28,341 bases of DNA from contig CAYQDR010000055.1 in NCBI GenBank assembly GCA_964416315.1, positions 1 through 28,341 of the forward strand. The letters run 5' to 3'. This document shows, piece by piece, positions 21,325 to 28,341 of this stretch; within the stretch, counting starts at the first letter, position 1; each line of letters opens with the position of its first letter. The notes under the pieces are model-generated. The model worked only from the letters and a program-made list of their open reading frames with translations. It searched no databases and was not told the DNA's origin. The position numbers and the translations under genes were made by a program. The stretch comes from CAYQDR01 sp964416315. Lineage in GTDB: Bacteria > Methylomirabilota > Methylomirabilia > Rokubacteriales > DASRDR01.

Positions 21325-23031
21325 TCAGGTCTCGATCACCGGCAGGACGATCCGCGAGGGCCGCGCGGCGTCGTGGAAGAGGGTGTTGAGCGCGACCTGG
21401 CCGCGCGCCTCCGCGGCGACGGCGCCGCCCGTGTTCAGGTTCCGGTCGAAGCGCGGGAAGCTCGAGGAGGTGACCGCGACCCGGATGCGATGGCCCCGCC
21501 GGAAGGTGTTGGCCGTGGCCCAGAGGTCCACGGTCAGCTCATACACCTGGTTCGGCACGAGCGGCGTCGGGTGCGTGGCGGAGTCCCGGTAGCGGGCGCG
21601 GAGGATGCCGTCGCAGAGGAGGCGGGAGACGCCGTCGGGGTGGACGTCGGTCAGGCGGACGAGGAAGTCGGTGTCGCGCGCCGAGGACAGCGCGTGGAGG
21701 ACGCCGCGGACGTCGCCCACGATCGTGAGGTCCCGCTCGAGGGGCGCGCTCGTGTAGGCGAGGCAGTGCCCTTCGATCGGCCGCTGGTCGTAGGCGCCCC
21801 CCGGGATGTTCAGCGTCGCGCCGCCGAGGGTGCGGACGGGCTCGTCGGGGTCGTAGCGGTAACCGTCCGCCCGCTCGGCGCCCGACGGCGGCTCCAACGT
21901 CAGAACTCCGCCATCCCGCAGGTACCACGGCGTGGCGCGGGTGCCGGGGAGCGGGTAGTCGTCGGCCGTGCGCCACCGGTTCTCGCCCATGACGAAGAGC
22001 CGGACGCGTGGCTCGTCGAGGACCTCGTTCCGCTTCCCCTTGAGCCAGTGATCGAACCACGGGAGCCGCTTCGCGTTGTAGTCCCAGACCGCCTCGGCGC
22101 CGAAGTCCACCTCGCCCTGGACGGCCTTGGCCATGTTGAGCGGGCCGTGGACCCAGGGCCCGACGATCAGCCGCTGGGCGTCCCGCGCCGCCTGGCTCCG
22201 GGCTCGGGCCCGCACGCCGGCGAAGTTCTTGAGCGTCCCCGCGAGGAAGATGTCGAACCAGCCGCCGAGATGGACGATCGGCGTGTCGATCTCGGCGTGC
22301 TGGTGGGCGATGTTCCAGCGCCACCAGAACGGGCCGTCGGCGGGGTGGGCGAGGAACTCGTTGTACCAGTCGTCCAGGCCCTCGACCAGGGGGTTGGGGT
22401 GGAGCGGCAGGGCGCGCTGCCAGCTCTCGAGCTCGGCGAGCGCCCGCTCGAGGATGCCCTTCCGCCGCGCACGCTCCGCGGGGTCCGGCGCCAGGCGGGC
22501 GAGGTTGTTGTAGGTCCACTTGACCGTCCACTCGAGCATGAAGGCGAGCTCGAGCGCGCCCCCGTGGTACACCCACTCCGCCCAGTAGTCCGCGGAGGAC
22601 TCGCGCACGTACATGGCGCGCAGATGAGGCGGCCGCGTCGGCGCGAGGCGGTACTGCGTGGCGCCCGCGTAGGAGCCGCCGATGGTGCCGACGTGGCCGT
22701 CGCACCACGGCTGGGCGGCGATCCACTCGATCGTGTCGTAGCCATCCCGGTTCGGGCCCCAGCCGTCGTCGTGGAAGGGGACGAAGCGGCCCTCCGACGC
22801 GAAGCGCCCGCGGACGTCCTGGACGACCACGGCGTAGCCGTGCGAGGCGAAGAAGGGCGGGGCGCCCACCTGACACTCGGGCGAGTTGTCCTTGCCGTAC
22901 GGCGTCCGCTCGAGCAGGGCGGGGAACGGCCCCCCGTCCTTCGGCAGGTAGACGTCCGCCCGGAGGACGGTCCCGTCCCGCATGGGCTGGGCCAGGTCGC
23001 GGAGGATCGTGAAGGCTGACGGCTCGGCCAT
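21325..23031 (-). CDS. CocE/NonD-family hydrolase (X-Pro dipeptidyl-peptidase-like)
   Basis: A 568-aa serine hydrolase of the S15/CocE group, which cleaves esters, amides or X-Pro dipeptides. The N-terminal alpha/beta hydrolase domain has PMRDGTVLRADVYLP, ERTPYGK, VVVQDVRGRFASEG and the nucleophile motif GTIGGSYAGATQ (Ser120). Asp is expected in LGGWFDIFLAGT and His in GPWVHG. The C-terminal jelly-roll domain includes HCLAYTSAPLERDLTIVG and LLCDGILRARYRDS. Length is normal. The ATG at 23031 (MAEPSAFTIL) with GGGAG seven bases upstream is preferred over an upstream in-frame start at 23058 that would lie in the promoter. No signal peptide, so probably cytoplasmic. Substrate open. Confidence 0.9.
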   Translation of the reverse strand: MAEPSAFTILRDLAQPMRDGTVLRADVYLPKDGGPFPALLERTPYGKDNSPECQVGAPPFFASHGYAVVVQDVRGRFASEGRFVPFHDDGWGPNRDGYDTIEWIAAQPWCDGHVGTIGGSYAGATQYRLAPTRPPHLRAMYVRESSADYWAEWVYHGGALELAFMLEWTVKWTYNNLARLAPDPAERARRKGILERALAELESWQRALPLHPNPLVEGLDDWYNEFLAHPADGPFWWRWNIAHQHAEIDTPIVHLGGWFDIFLAGTLKNFAGVRARARSQAARDAQRLIVGPWVHGPLNMAKAVQGEVDFGAEAVWDYNAKRLPWFDHWLKGKRNEVLDEPRVRLFVMGENRWRTADDYPLPGTRATPWYLRDGGVLTLEPPSGAERADGYRYDPDEPVRTLGGATLNIPGGAYDQRPIEGHCLAYTSAPLERDLTIVGDVRGVLHALSSARDTDFLVRLTDVHPDGVSRLLCDGILRARYRDSATHPTPLVPNQVYELTVDLWATANTFRRGHRIRVAVTSSSFPRFDRNLNTGGAVAAEARGQVALNTLFHDAARPSRIVLPVIET

Positions 23032-23046
23032 CGGAGCGCTCCCGCG

Positions 23047-23075
23047 AGAATAGACCATCCAGGGCCGCGTCGCCA
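23047..23075 (-). promoter_or_regulatory. Promoter of the CocE-like hydrolase gene, shared motif copy 1
   Basis: On the minus strand TGGCGA (23070-23075), 17 bases, TATTCT (23047-23052). Most of the block, GGCGACGCGGC and GATGGTCTAT, is identical to that at 24625-24653. Transcription would start near 23040, very close to the ATG. Confidence 0.5.
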
Positions 23076-23113
23076 GCCTGGTCTACGCCCGGCGCGGCGG
23101 CCGGGTTCGGACG

Positions 23114-23144
23114 TTGGCGCCGCGCGACTGCGATGCGATACAAT
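23114..23144 (+). promoter_or_regulatory. Possible promoter of the Doc antitoxin gene
   Basis: TTGGCG (23114-23119) with GATACA (23137-23142, 17-base spacing) or TACAAT (23139-23144, 19-base spacing). The AT-rich GATACAATAC patch stands out from its surroundings. Confidence 0.4.
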
Positions 23145-23176
23145 ACCTGCGTGCCAGAGGTCACGAGGGGTAGAGG

Positions 23177-23374
23177 ATGACGCCCATCACGATCAGCTTG
23201 CCCGAGGATCGCGTGCGACGGCTCCAGGAGCTTGCGAGCCGTCTCGGAGTGCAGCCCGAAGACCTGGTTCGCCTCAGCATCGATGAGCTCCTCGGGCGTC
23301 CGGATGAGGCGTTCGAGCGGACCGCCGACTACGTGCTGAAGAAGAACGCGGAGCTCTATCGCCGGCTCGCGTAG
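23177..23374 (+). CDS. Antitoxin of a Doc-type toxin-antitoxin pair
   Basis: A 65-aa protein. The N-terminus TPITISLPEDRVRRLQELAS is a ribbon-helix-helix-like strand and helix, then GVQPEDLVRLSIDELL, and the C-terminus AFERTADYVLKKNAELYRRL is the region typical of small antitoxins paired with Fic/Doc toxins. A purine-rich site (GAGGGGTAGAGG) precedes the ATG. The stop overlaps the toxin's GTG (TAGTG). Since the partner is truncated, the antitoxin is now probably an orphan, though it may still bind DNA. Confidence 0.75.
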   Translation: MTPITISLPEDRVRRLQELASRLGVQPEDLVRLSIDELLGRPDEAFERTADYVLKKNAELYRRLA

Positions 23375-23540
23375 TGCGCTACCTGACGCCGGCGGAGCTG
23401 CTGGGCCTCCATCGTCGGATCATGGAGGCGAGTCGCGGTCCACTGGCCATTCACAGCCTGCCGGCTCTCGAATCCGCGCTGGCGCAGCCGCGCGCGACCT
23501 CTGGCCGACTGCCAGGACCCGATCTGGCGCAGCGTGCTCA
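23374..23540 (+). pseudogene. doc: Truncated Doc (death-on-curing, Fic-family) toxin
   Basis: From a GTG at 23374 the frame gives RYLTPAELLGLHRRIMEASR then LAIHSLPALESALAQPRATS, the standard first 50 residues of Doc toxins. The following part should carry the Fic motif HPFxxGNKRT, but the homology stops at about 23535 where the convergent luciferase-like gene ends. The open frame runs on to 23940, but that stretch is only the reverse of the neighbouring gene. Without the catalytic loop the kinase activity of Doc is lost. A deletion or rearrangement has removed the distal two thirds. Confidence 0.75.
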
Positions 23541-24560
23541 ATCGCGGCCGTACTTGGCGTGGAAGTACGGCAGCACCCGCTCGCCGACCAGCTCGAGCAC
23601 TCGCAGCACCTTCCAGTTCTCCATCCCGGGCCAGCCGACCCGGAACACGAAGACGTTCGACTGGAGCCGCTCGACCCGTTCCTCGAGCTGCTCGATGGCG
23701 TCCTCAGGGCGGCCGAGGACGAAGCGGTTGCGCGCCAGCGCCTCGAAGGCGACGCGGAAGCTCTCGTCGCCGGGCAGCACCCGGTCCTGGCCCCAATCGG
23801 CGTACGCCGTGTACTTGGCGGCCAGGAATGGTCGCGCCGTCTCGATCGCCTCCTCGCGCGTCGGGGCGACGTGCAGCTCGAGCGCGATCGGGCGCGCCGC
23901 GGGCAGCCCGTGGCCCGCCCGCGCCAGCGCCTCCCGGTAGAGCTGCCATTGCCGCTCGATCGTGGGCAGCGCGGCGTGCGGGTTGACGAACCACGGGTAG
24001 CCCATGCGGCCCGTGCGCGCGACGGCCCGGTCGGCGTTGGCGGCGATCCAGATCGGCGGGTGGGGCTTCTGGACGGGGCGGATCGTGCAGGTGGCGCCGT
24101 GCAGGCGGAAGAACCGGCCCTCGAAGGTCACCTGCTCCTCGGTCCAGAGCCGCCGCACCAGATCGAGCGCCTCGAGCATCCGCGGCACGCCGTCCCGGGG
24201 CGCGACGCCGAACGCCTCGTACTCGATCTCGCGGTAGCCGAGCCCGATGCCGAAGATCACCCGGCCACCGGAGATCACGTCCAGCGTCGCCACGTCCTCG
24301 GCCACCTGCACCGGGTTCAACAGCGCCAGGAGCACGATCCCGAGGCAGAGCTGCATCGACCCGGTGTCGGCCGCGAGCCGAGCGAGCAGCGCCAGCTGCT
24401 GGAGCGACTGGTAGGGCGGCGAGAGGTAGTGCTGGCCGGCGGCGACGGCGTCGAAGCCGGCCTCGCGCGCGACGATCGCCTGCTCGACGCACTGCCGGAA
24501 GCGGCGGACCGGGTCGTCCGCCCGCGGGTGCTGCGGCATCAGGAACACGCCGAACTTCAT
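23538..24560 (-). CDS. Luciferase-like (LLM-class) flavin-dependent oxidoreductase
   Basis: A 340-aa TIM-barrel monooxygenase or oxidoreductase using FMN or F420. The start ATG at 24560 follows GGGAGAAG. Family motifs: MKFGVFLMPQHP, AIVAREAGFDAVAAGQHYL (28-46), LGIVLLALLNPVQVAEDVAT, GGRVIFGIGLGYREIEYEAFG, and PPIWIAANADRAVARTGRMG. The C-terminus NVFVFRVGWPGMENWKVL and LPYFHAKYG is typical of the group found with uptake and degradation genes. Substrate unknown. It converges on the truncated Doc gene. Its promoter (24625-24653) shares most of its sequence with that of the CocE-like gene. Confidence 0.9.
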   Translation of the reverse strand: MKFGVFLMPQHPRADDPVRRFRQCVEQAIVAREAGFDAVAAGQHYLSPPYQSLQQLALLARLAADTGSMQLCLGIVLLALLNPVQVAEDVATLDVISGGRVIFGIGLGYREIEYEAFGVAPRDGVPRMLEALDLVRRLWTEEQVTFEGRFFRLHGATCTIRPVQKPHPPIWIAANADRAVARTGRMGYPWFVNPHAALPTIERQWQLYREALARAGHGLPAARPIALELHVAPTREEAIETARPFLAAKYTAYADWGQDRVLPGDESFRVAFEALARNRFVLGRPEDAIEQLEERVERLQSNVFVFRVGWPGMENWKVLRVLELVGERVLPYFHAKYGRD

Positions 24561-24624
24561 GCTCGCTTCTCCCTCGGTGGCCGGCGGGTCCGGCCGCTCG
24601 CCGCGCGCCCCGGATTCGGCGCCG

Positions 24625-24653
24625 AGGATAGACCATCGGACGCCGCGTCGCCA
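24625..24653 (-). promoter_or_regulatory. Promoter of the LLM oxidoreductase gene, shared motif copy 2
   Basis: TGGCGA (24648-24653), 17 bases, TATCCT (24625-24630) on the minus strand. GGCGACGCGGC and GATGGTCTAT coincide with the CocE promoter; the bases between differ. The leader is about 58 bases. Confidence 0.5.
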
Positions 24654-24740
24654 GAGGGATCGGCGCTGTGCTAGAGTGGCTGCCGATCCGCGAGGTGGTG
24701 TGACGATCGGGGTGCCCGGCACCCGGAAGGAGGGCCGCAC

Positions 24741-26342
24741 ATGGCACGGACCGGATGGGATCGGGGGCGGGGGCTGAGTCGGCGGGACCTGCTGGCAGGG
24801 GGGCTGGCACTCGGGGGCGGGCTGGCCCTCGGCGCGTCGGCCCGGTCGGCGCGGGCACAGGCCGCGGGGGCGCCCAGGCACGGCGGGACGCTCGTCGCTG
24901 CGGCGGAGATCGACCCCATCAGCCTCGACCCCCACACGAACTCGAACTTCTCCGCGATGCAGGCGTTCGACCACCTCTACGAGAGCCTGACGATGTACGA
25001 CGAGAAGACCAACGTCGTGCCGGCCCTCGCCCAGAGCTGGGAGATCACGAACAACGGGAAGACCTACACCTTCAAGCTCCGGCCCAACGTGAAGTTCCAC
25101 AACGGGCAGACCATGACGGCCGAGGACGTGAAGTACTCGATCGAGCGCGTGCTGGACCCGAAGACCGCGTCCCCGTGGAAGAGCTGGCTCGACGCGATCA
25201 AGGAGATCAAGGTCCTCGATCCCCTGACGGTCCAGATGAACCTCGACGCGCCCTATCCGCTCCTCGGCTCGTTCGCCGGGATGCGGGCGGCCGGGATCAT
25301 CCCCAAGGGCTTGGCCGAGCGCGAGAACCTCAAGATCAAGGGGATCGGGACCGGCCCCTTCAAGCTGGTCGAGTACGTGCCGCAAGACCGGGTCGTCTAC
25401 GCGCGCAACCCGGACTACTGGGACAAGCCCCTGCCGTACCTCGACGGAATGGTCTTCAAGGTCCTGCACGAGGAGAACGCCCGGCTGGCCGCCCTGCGGG
25501 CGGGCCAGATCCAGTACGCGTTCCTCTCCGCCCAGGGCGCGGCCCAGCTCGAGGGCGCCCCGGGGATCGGCGTCCAGAAGAGCCCGTTCGCCTGGGTCGT
25601 CCTCCACTACATCAACGTGCTGAAGGGGCCGCTCGCCGACGCGCGCGTCCGCCGGGCGATGCGGATGGCCGTGGACACGAACGAGGTGATCCAGAAGGCG
25701 GCGTTCGGCGCCGCGGTGCCCTCGGGGCCGGTGCCGACGGGCTACGGCGACTGGTACCTGGACCCCAAGGGGCTGCCATACGTCAAGGCTGACGTCGAGG
25801 GGGCGCGGAAGCTCCTGGCCGATGCGGGCCACGCGAGCGGGTTCAAGCTCGAGATCAAGTGCTCGCCCCAGTACCCCGAGTTCGTCGCCACGACGCTCGT
25901 GATCCAGGAGTCGCTCAAGAAGCTCAGCATCGACGTCACCGTCACCCAGATGGAGTGGGGCGCGTTCGTGGCCGAGAACGCCAAGTCGAACCGGAGCTGC
26001 GGCCGGGAGGGTTCGGACGTCTACGCCTCCGCCAACACCTTCCGCCCCGACCCGGACGGCTACCTCTACCCGTACTTCCACTCGAAGGGGGACCTCAACA
26101 AGGGCGGCTGCGACCGGCCGTACCCGAGGGTGGACCCCCTGCTCGTCGAAGCCCGCCAGAGCGCGAACCACGCGGAGCGGCGGCGGCTCTACCAGGAGGC
26201 CCAGCGCATCCTGGTGGAGGAGTCTCCCAACTGGTGGTGGTACGCGAAGTTCAACATCGAGGCGGTGACGGGCAAGGTGCGGGGGTACTCCCAGTCCTTC
26301 ACGGGGCGTCGCCTCTTCCTCAAAAAGACCTACCTGGCCTGA
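24741..26342 (+). CDS. dppA: Peptide/nickel-type ABC transporter substrate-binding protein, DppA-like, Tat-exported
   Basis: A 533-aa SBP_bac_5 protein. A strong GGAAGGAGG site lies a few bases before the ATG. The N-terminus GLSRRDLLAGGLALGGGLAL is a twin-arginine signal, with RAQAAG near the cleavage site. Mature motifs: HGGTLVAAAEIDPISLDPH, LYESLTMYDE, ALAQSWEITNNGKTYTFKLR, VKFHNGQTMTAEDVKYSIER, GTGPFKLVEYVPQDRVVYAR. The ligand could be a peptide, a glycan or a metal complex. It is followed by two permeases; no ATPases are seen before the window end. It may also serve the BCDF set at 8275-12228, which lacks a binding protein, but that is conjecture. Confidence 0.92.
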   Translation: MARTGWDRGRGLSRRDLLAGGLALGGGLALGASARSARAQAAGAPRHGGTLVAAAEIDPISLDPHTNSNFSAMQAFDHLYESLTMYDEKTNVVPALAQSWEITNNGKTYTFKLRPNVKFHNGQTMTAEDVKYSIERVLDPKTASPWKSWLDAIKEIKVLDPLTVQMNLDAPYPLLGSFAGMRAAGIIPKGLAERENLKIKGIGTGPFKLVEYVPQDRVVYARNPDYWDKPLPYLDGMVFKVLHEENARLAALRAGQIQYAFLSAQGAAQLEGAPGIGVQKSPFAWVVLHYINVLKGPLADARVRRAMRMAVDTNEVIQKAAFGAAVPSGPVPTGYGDWYLDPKGLPYVKADVEGARKLLADAGHASGFKLEIKCSPQYPEFVATTLVIQESLKKLSIDVTVTQMEWGAFVAENAKSNRSCGREGSDVYASANTFRPDPDGYLYPYFHSKGDLNKGGCDRPYPRVDPLLVEARQSANHAERRRLYQEAQRILVEESPNWWWYAKFNIEAVTGKVRGYSQSFTGRRLFLKKTYLA

Positions 26343-26357
26343 AAGGCTAGCCGACCT

Positions 26358-26393
26358 CGCCCCGGGTCGCGCGCGTCGGCGCGGCTCGGGGCG
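26358..26393 (+). repeat. Hairpin between dppA and dppB
   Basis: CGCCCCG (26358-26364) pairs with CGGGGCG (26387-26393), with further GC-rich pairing inside. It occupies the middle of the 71-base gap and is comparable to the stems at 2708-2740 and 17317-17355. Confidence 0.45.
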
Positions 26394-26413
26394 ACGGGCC
26401 CCGTCCCGCGCGG

Positions 26414-27361
26414 ATGCGCTACCTGGCTCGGCGCGCCCTCTGGACCGTCGTCGCGCTGCTCGGCGTTTCGGTCCTGATCTTCCTCCTGGTGCGCCTCCTG
26501 CCCGGCAACATCGTGGACATCCTCGCCGGCACGGAAGGCCAGCTCAGCCGGGAGCAGCGGGCCGCGGTGCTGCGGGAGTTCGGGCTCGACCGCTCCGTGC
26601 CGGTCCAGTACCTGCTCTGGATGCGGGGCATGCTCCGGGGCGACCTCGGCTGGTCGTTTCGCTCCGGCCAGCCGGTCGCCGAGCTGCTCGCCTCCCGCCT
26701 GCCGATCACGATCGAGCTGGCGGTCCTCACGGTCCTCGCGGTCACCCTGATCGGCATCCCGCTCGGCGTCCTGGCCAGCGTCTCGCGGAGCATCCGGGTC
26801 AAGACGCTGGTCCAGATCGTGGGCCTCCTGGGCCTCTCGCTGCCGAGCTTCTGGATCGCGGTCCTGCTCATCATCGCCGCCTCCCACCTCTTCGGCTGGC
26901 TGCCCGCGCTGATCTTCGTGAGCCCGTGGTCGGACCCGTGGGTGAACCTCCAGCAGATGTTCCTGCCGGTGCTGTCGCTGGCGCTGGGGCTCTCGGTCGT
27001 CGTCGTCCGGATGACGCGCTCGTCCATGCTGGAGGTCCTCGGCCAGGACTTCATCAAGGTCGCCCGGGCGAAGGGGCTCTCGGCGCGCGCGGTCCTCCTG
27101 CGTCACGCCCTCCGCAACGCGCTGATCCCCATCGTCACCGTCCTCGGGCTCCAGATGGGATACCTCCTCGGGGGGGTCGTGATCACCGAGCAGATCTTCG
27201 GGCTTCCCGGGCTGGGATGGACGCTCCTCAACGGGGTCTACCAGCGCGACTACCCGGTCGTGCAGGCGACCGTGATGCTCTTCGCGGTCACGTTCGTCCT
27301 GATCAACCTGGCCGTGGACCTCCTGTACACTTACCTGGACCCGCGGATCCGCTATGAGTGA
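26414..27361 (+). CDS. dppB: Peptide/nickel-type ABC transporter permease, DppB-like
   Basis: A 315-aa permease. RRALWTVVALLGVSVLIFLL is the first helix (6-25), then VRLLPGNIVDILAG, LGWSFRSGQPVAELLASRLP, and the EAA loop VARAKGLSARAVLLRHALRN, canonical here. GGVVITEQIFGLPGLGWTLL precedes the last helices and the gene ends LLYTYLDPRIRYE. The start ATG at 26414 has only a weak ribosome-binding site. It overlaps the following permease gene by eight bases. It is clearly distinct from the DppB at 8275-9282, so the two systems are not a recent duplication. Confidence 0.92.
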   Translation: MRYLARRALWTVVALLGVSVLIFLLVRLLPGNIVDILAGTEGQLSREQRAAVLREFGLDRSVPVQYLLWMRGMLRGDLGWSFRSGQPVAELLASRLPITIELAVLTVLAVTLIGIPLGVLASVSRSIRVKTLVQIVGLLGLSLPSFWIAVLLIIAASHLFGWLPALIFVSPWSDPWVNLQQMFLPVLSLALGLSVVVVRMTRSSMLEVLGQDFIKVARAKGLSARAVLLRHALRNALIPIVTVLGLQMGYLLGGVVITEQIFGLPGLGWTLLNGVYQRDYPVVQATVMLFAVTFVLINLAVDLLYTYLDPRIRYE

Positions 27362-28253
27362 GGCCCGCACGGCTCCGGAGGTCGTGGCGCTCCCGGGCGT
27401 CGTGGCGGGCCGGCCCGCGCGCCGCGCTCGAGTGATCCGGGCGCTGGGGCGGACCCCCGTCGCGCTGATCGGCGCCGCCACGGTGGCGGCCGTGATCCTG
27501 GTGGCGCTCGCGGCGCCCGTCCTGGCGCCGCACGACCCCGTCGCCCAGATCGCGAAGCCGCTCCTCCCACCCGGCCGCGAGTATCTCGCCGGGACCGACG
27601 AGTTCGGGCGGGACGAGCTGAGCCGGCTGATCTACGGCGCGCGCGTCTCGCTGTACGTGGGCGTGCTGGCCGTGCTCTTCGCGCTCGGGGTGGGCGGGAC
27701 GACGGGCGTGGTGGCGGGCTTCCGCGGCGGCTGGGTGGACGACACCGCGATGCGCGCGATGGACATGCTGCTCTCGATGCCCCCCCTCGTCCTGGCGATC
27801 GCCATCACGGCCGTGCTGGGCCCCAGCCTGACGAACGTCATGCTGGCGATCGGGATCGTGTACTCCCCGACCTTCGCGCGCGTGGCGCGCGGCCCGACGC
27901 TGGCCGTCGTCCAGCGGCCGTACATCGAGGCGGCCCGGGCGATCGGGGCGCCCGGCCTCGTGATCGTCCTGCGCCACGTGCTCCCGAACGTCGCCGCCCC
28001 GATCCTGGTCCAGGCGACGGTGTCGCTCTCGACGGCCATCCTCACGGAGGCGGCGCTCTCCTTCCTCGGGCTCGGGACCCAGCCGCCGACCGCGTCGTGG
28101 GGGCTGATGCTGAGCGCCTCCCGGCAGTACATGCTGATCGACCCGTGGATCGCCGTGCTGCCGGGTCTCGCGATCGCGGTGAGCGTGCTTGGGTTCAACC
28201 TCCTCGGCGACGGCCTGCGCGACGTCCTGGACCCGCAGATGCCCTCGCAGTAA
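27354..28253 (+). CDS. dppC: Peptide/nickel-type ABC transporter permease, DppC-like
   Basis: A 299-aa permease. A hydrophilic N-terminus is followed by PVALIGAATVAAVILVALAA (45-64) and the signature LAGTDEFGRDELSRLIYGAR. LSMPPLVLAIAITAVLGPSL and the EAA loop EAARAIGAPGLVIVLRHVLPN follow, and it ends FNLLGDGLRDVLDPQMPSQ. It overlaps dppB by eight bases, so coupled translation is likely. No ATPase gene starts in the 88 bases left after it. Confidence 0.92.
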   Translation: MSEARTAPEVVALPGVVAGRPARRARVIRALGRTPVALIGAATVAAVILVALAAPVLAPHDPVAQIAKPLLPPGREYLAGTDEFGRDELSRLIYGARVSLYVGVLAVLFALGVGGTTGVVAGFRGGWVDDTAMRAMDMLLSMPPLVLAIAITAVLGPSLTNVMLAIGIVYSPTFARVARGPTLAVVQRPYIEAARAIGAPGLVIVLRHVLPNVAAPILVQATVSLSTAILTEAALSFLGLGTQPPTASWGLMLSASRQYMLIDPWIAVLPGLAIAVSVLGFNLLGDGLRDVLDPQMPSQ

Positions 28254-28304
28254 CCTGCCTCCCGAGTGACACCGTGCCTGTTGCCCAACGCCCACGATAA
28301 CCTG

Positions 28305-28331
28305 CAGCGGCTGAGCACCGCGAAGCCGCTG
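28305..28331 (+). terminator. Hairpin downstream of dppABC
   Basis: CAGCGGCT (28305-28312) and AGCCGCTG (28324-28331) form a perfect 8-bp stem, with AACC and GGTT able to extend it after a two-base bulge. No T run is visible before the window ends, so it may be a Rho-independent-like stem or part of a repeat cut by the edge. Confidence 0.4.
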
Positions 28332-28341
28332 TCGGGTTCAT

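Noticed and set aside
19765..23019. Very long open frame (1084 codons) on the plus strand
   Set aside because: It runs antisense across the deacetylase, M20 and CocE genes and reflects GC-rich third positions. It has no domain, and the minus-strand genes have clear motifs.
23540..23940. Continuation of the Doc frame to 188 codons
   Set aside because: Beyond 23540 it is the antisense of the oxidoreductase gene and shows no Fic motif.
24561..26171. Upstream extension of the LLM oxidoreductase frame to 877 codons
   Set aside because: The extension is antisense to dppA and has shadow composition; the ATG at 24560 has a ribosome-binding site and begins the family's conserved N-terminus.
28283..28341. 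Possible second attC site (GCCCAAC followed by an inverted repeat)
   Set aside because: The bases do not keep the 8-6-9 spacing with two unpaired bases, and no GTTRRRY box is seen before the window ends.
1..28341. CRISPR arrays, rRNA, complete insertion sequences or transposases
   Set aside because: No regularly spaced repeats, rRNA-like segments or transposase motifs were seen on either strand.

Overview
The window looks like a piece of chromosome from a GC-rich (about two thirds G+C by eye), transport-rich, free-living bacterium, probably from soil or groundwater. The combination of Tat-exported solute-binding proteins, many ABC permeases, a luciferase-like oxidoreductase, a CocE/NonD hydrolase and a DUF3047 protein recalls Candidatus Rokubacteria / Methylomirabilota. 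That placement is an inference; no rRNA, tRNA or phylogenetic marker gene is visible.

Layout. (1) 1-485 (-): start of a PF04392-type solute-binding protein, cut by the window edge. (2) 1289-4613 (+): a carbohydrate-type (CUT1) ABC importer of binding protein and two permeases with no ATPase, followed by an isochorismatase-like hydrolase (4708-5382) and a small retropepsin-like aspartyl protease (5487-5843). (3) 6283-8109 (+): a visibly lower-GC island with two PD-(D/E)XK nuclease-like genes separated by a sequence with the full architecture of an integron attC site. The first gene is frameshifted near its end, and the second appears fused to a CopG-type antitoxin tail. (4) 8275-12228 (+): dppBCDF-like peptide importer without a binding protein. 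(5) 12229-14800: a scrapyard with a CopG/PIN toxin-antitoxin pair flanked by two copies of a palindromic dispersed repeat, the C-terminus of a sugar-binding protein, a DUF3047 gene on the other strand, and a permease scar in which the start of a MalF-like gene is joined out of frame to the end of a MalG-like gene. (6) 14893-18662 (-): a small unknown ORF and a second CUT1 importer without ATPase. (7) 18900-23031 (-): polysaccharide deacetylase, remnants of an alpha/beta hydrolase, an M20 metallopeptidase and a CocE/NonD hydrolase. (8) 23177-23540 (+): an antitoxin and a Doc toxin truncated before its catalytic motif. (9) 23538-24560 (-): a luciferase-like monooxygenase. (10) 24741-28253 (+): dppABC-like peptide importer.

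Functionally the window imports sugars or glycosides and peptides and has amidase, peptidase and esterase genes that could process them. Neither CUT1 importer has its own ATPase, so both probably use one encoded elsewhere. The two Dpp-like sets are complementary (one lacks the binding protein, the other lacks ATPases within view).

The most notable features are the attC-like site between two nuclease-family genes, the nuclease-antitoxin fusion, and the recurrent internal-deletion scars that keep both gene ends, often beside dispersed palindromic repeats.
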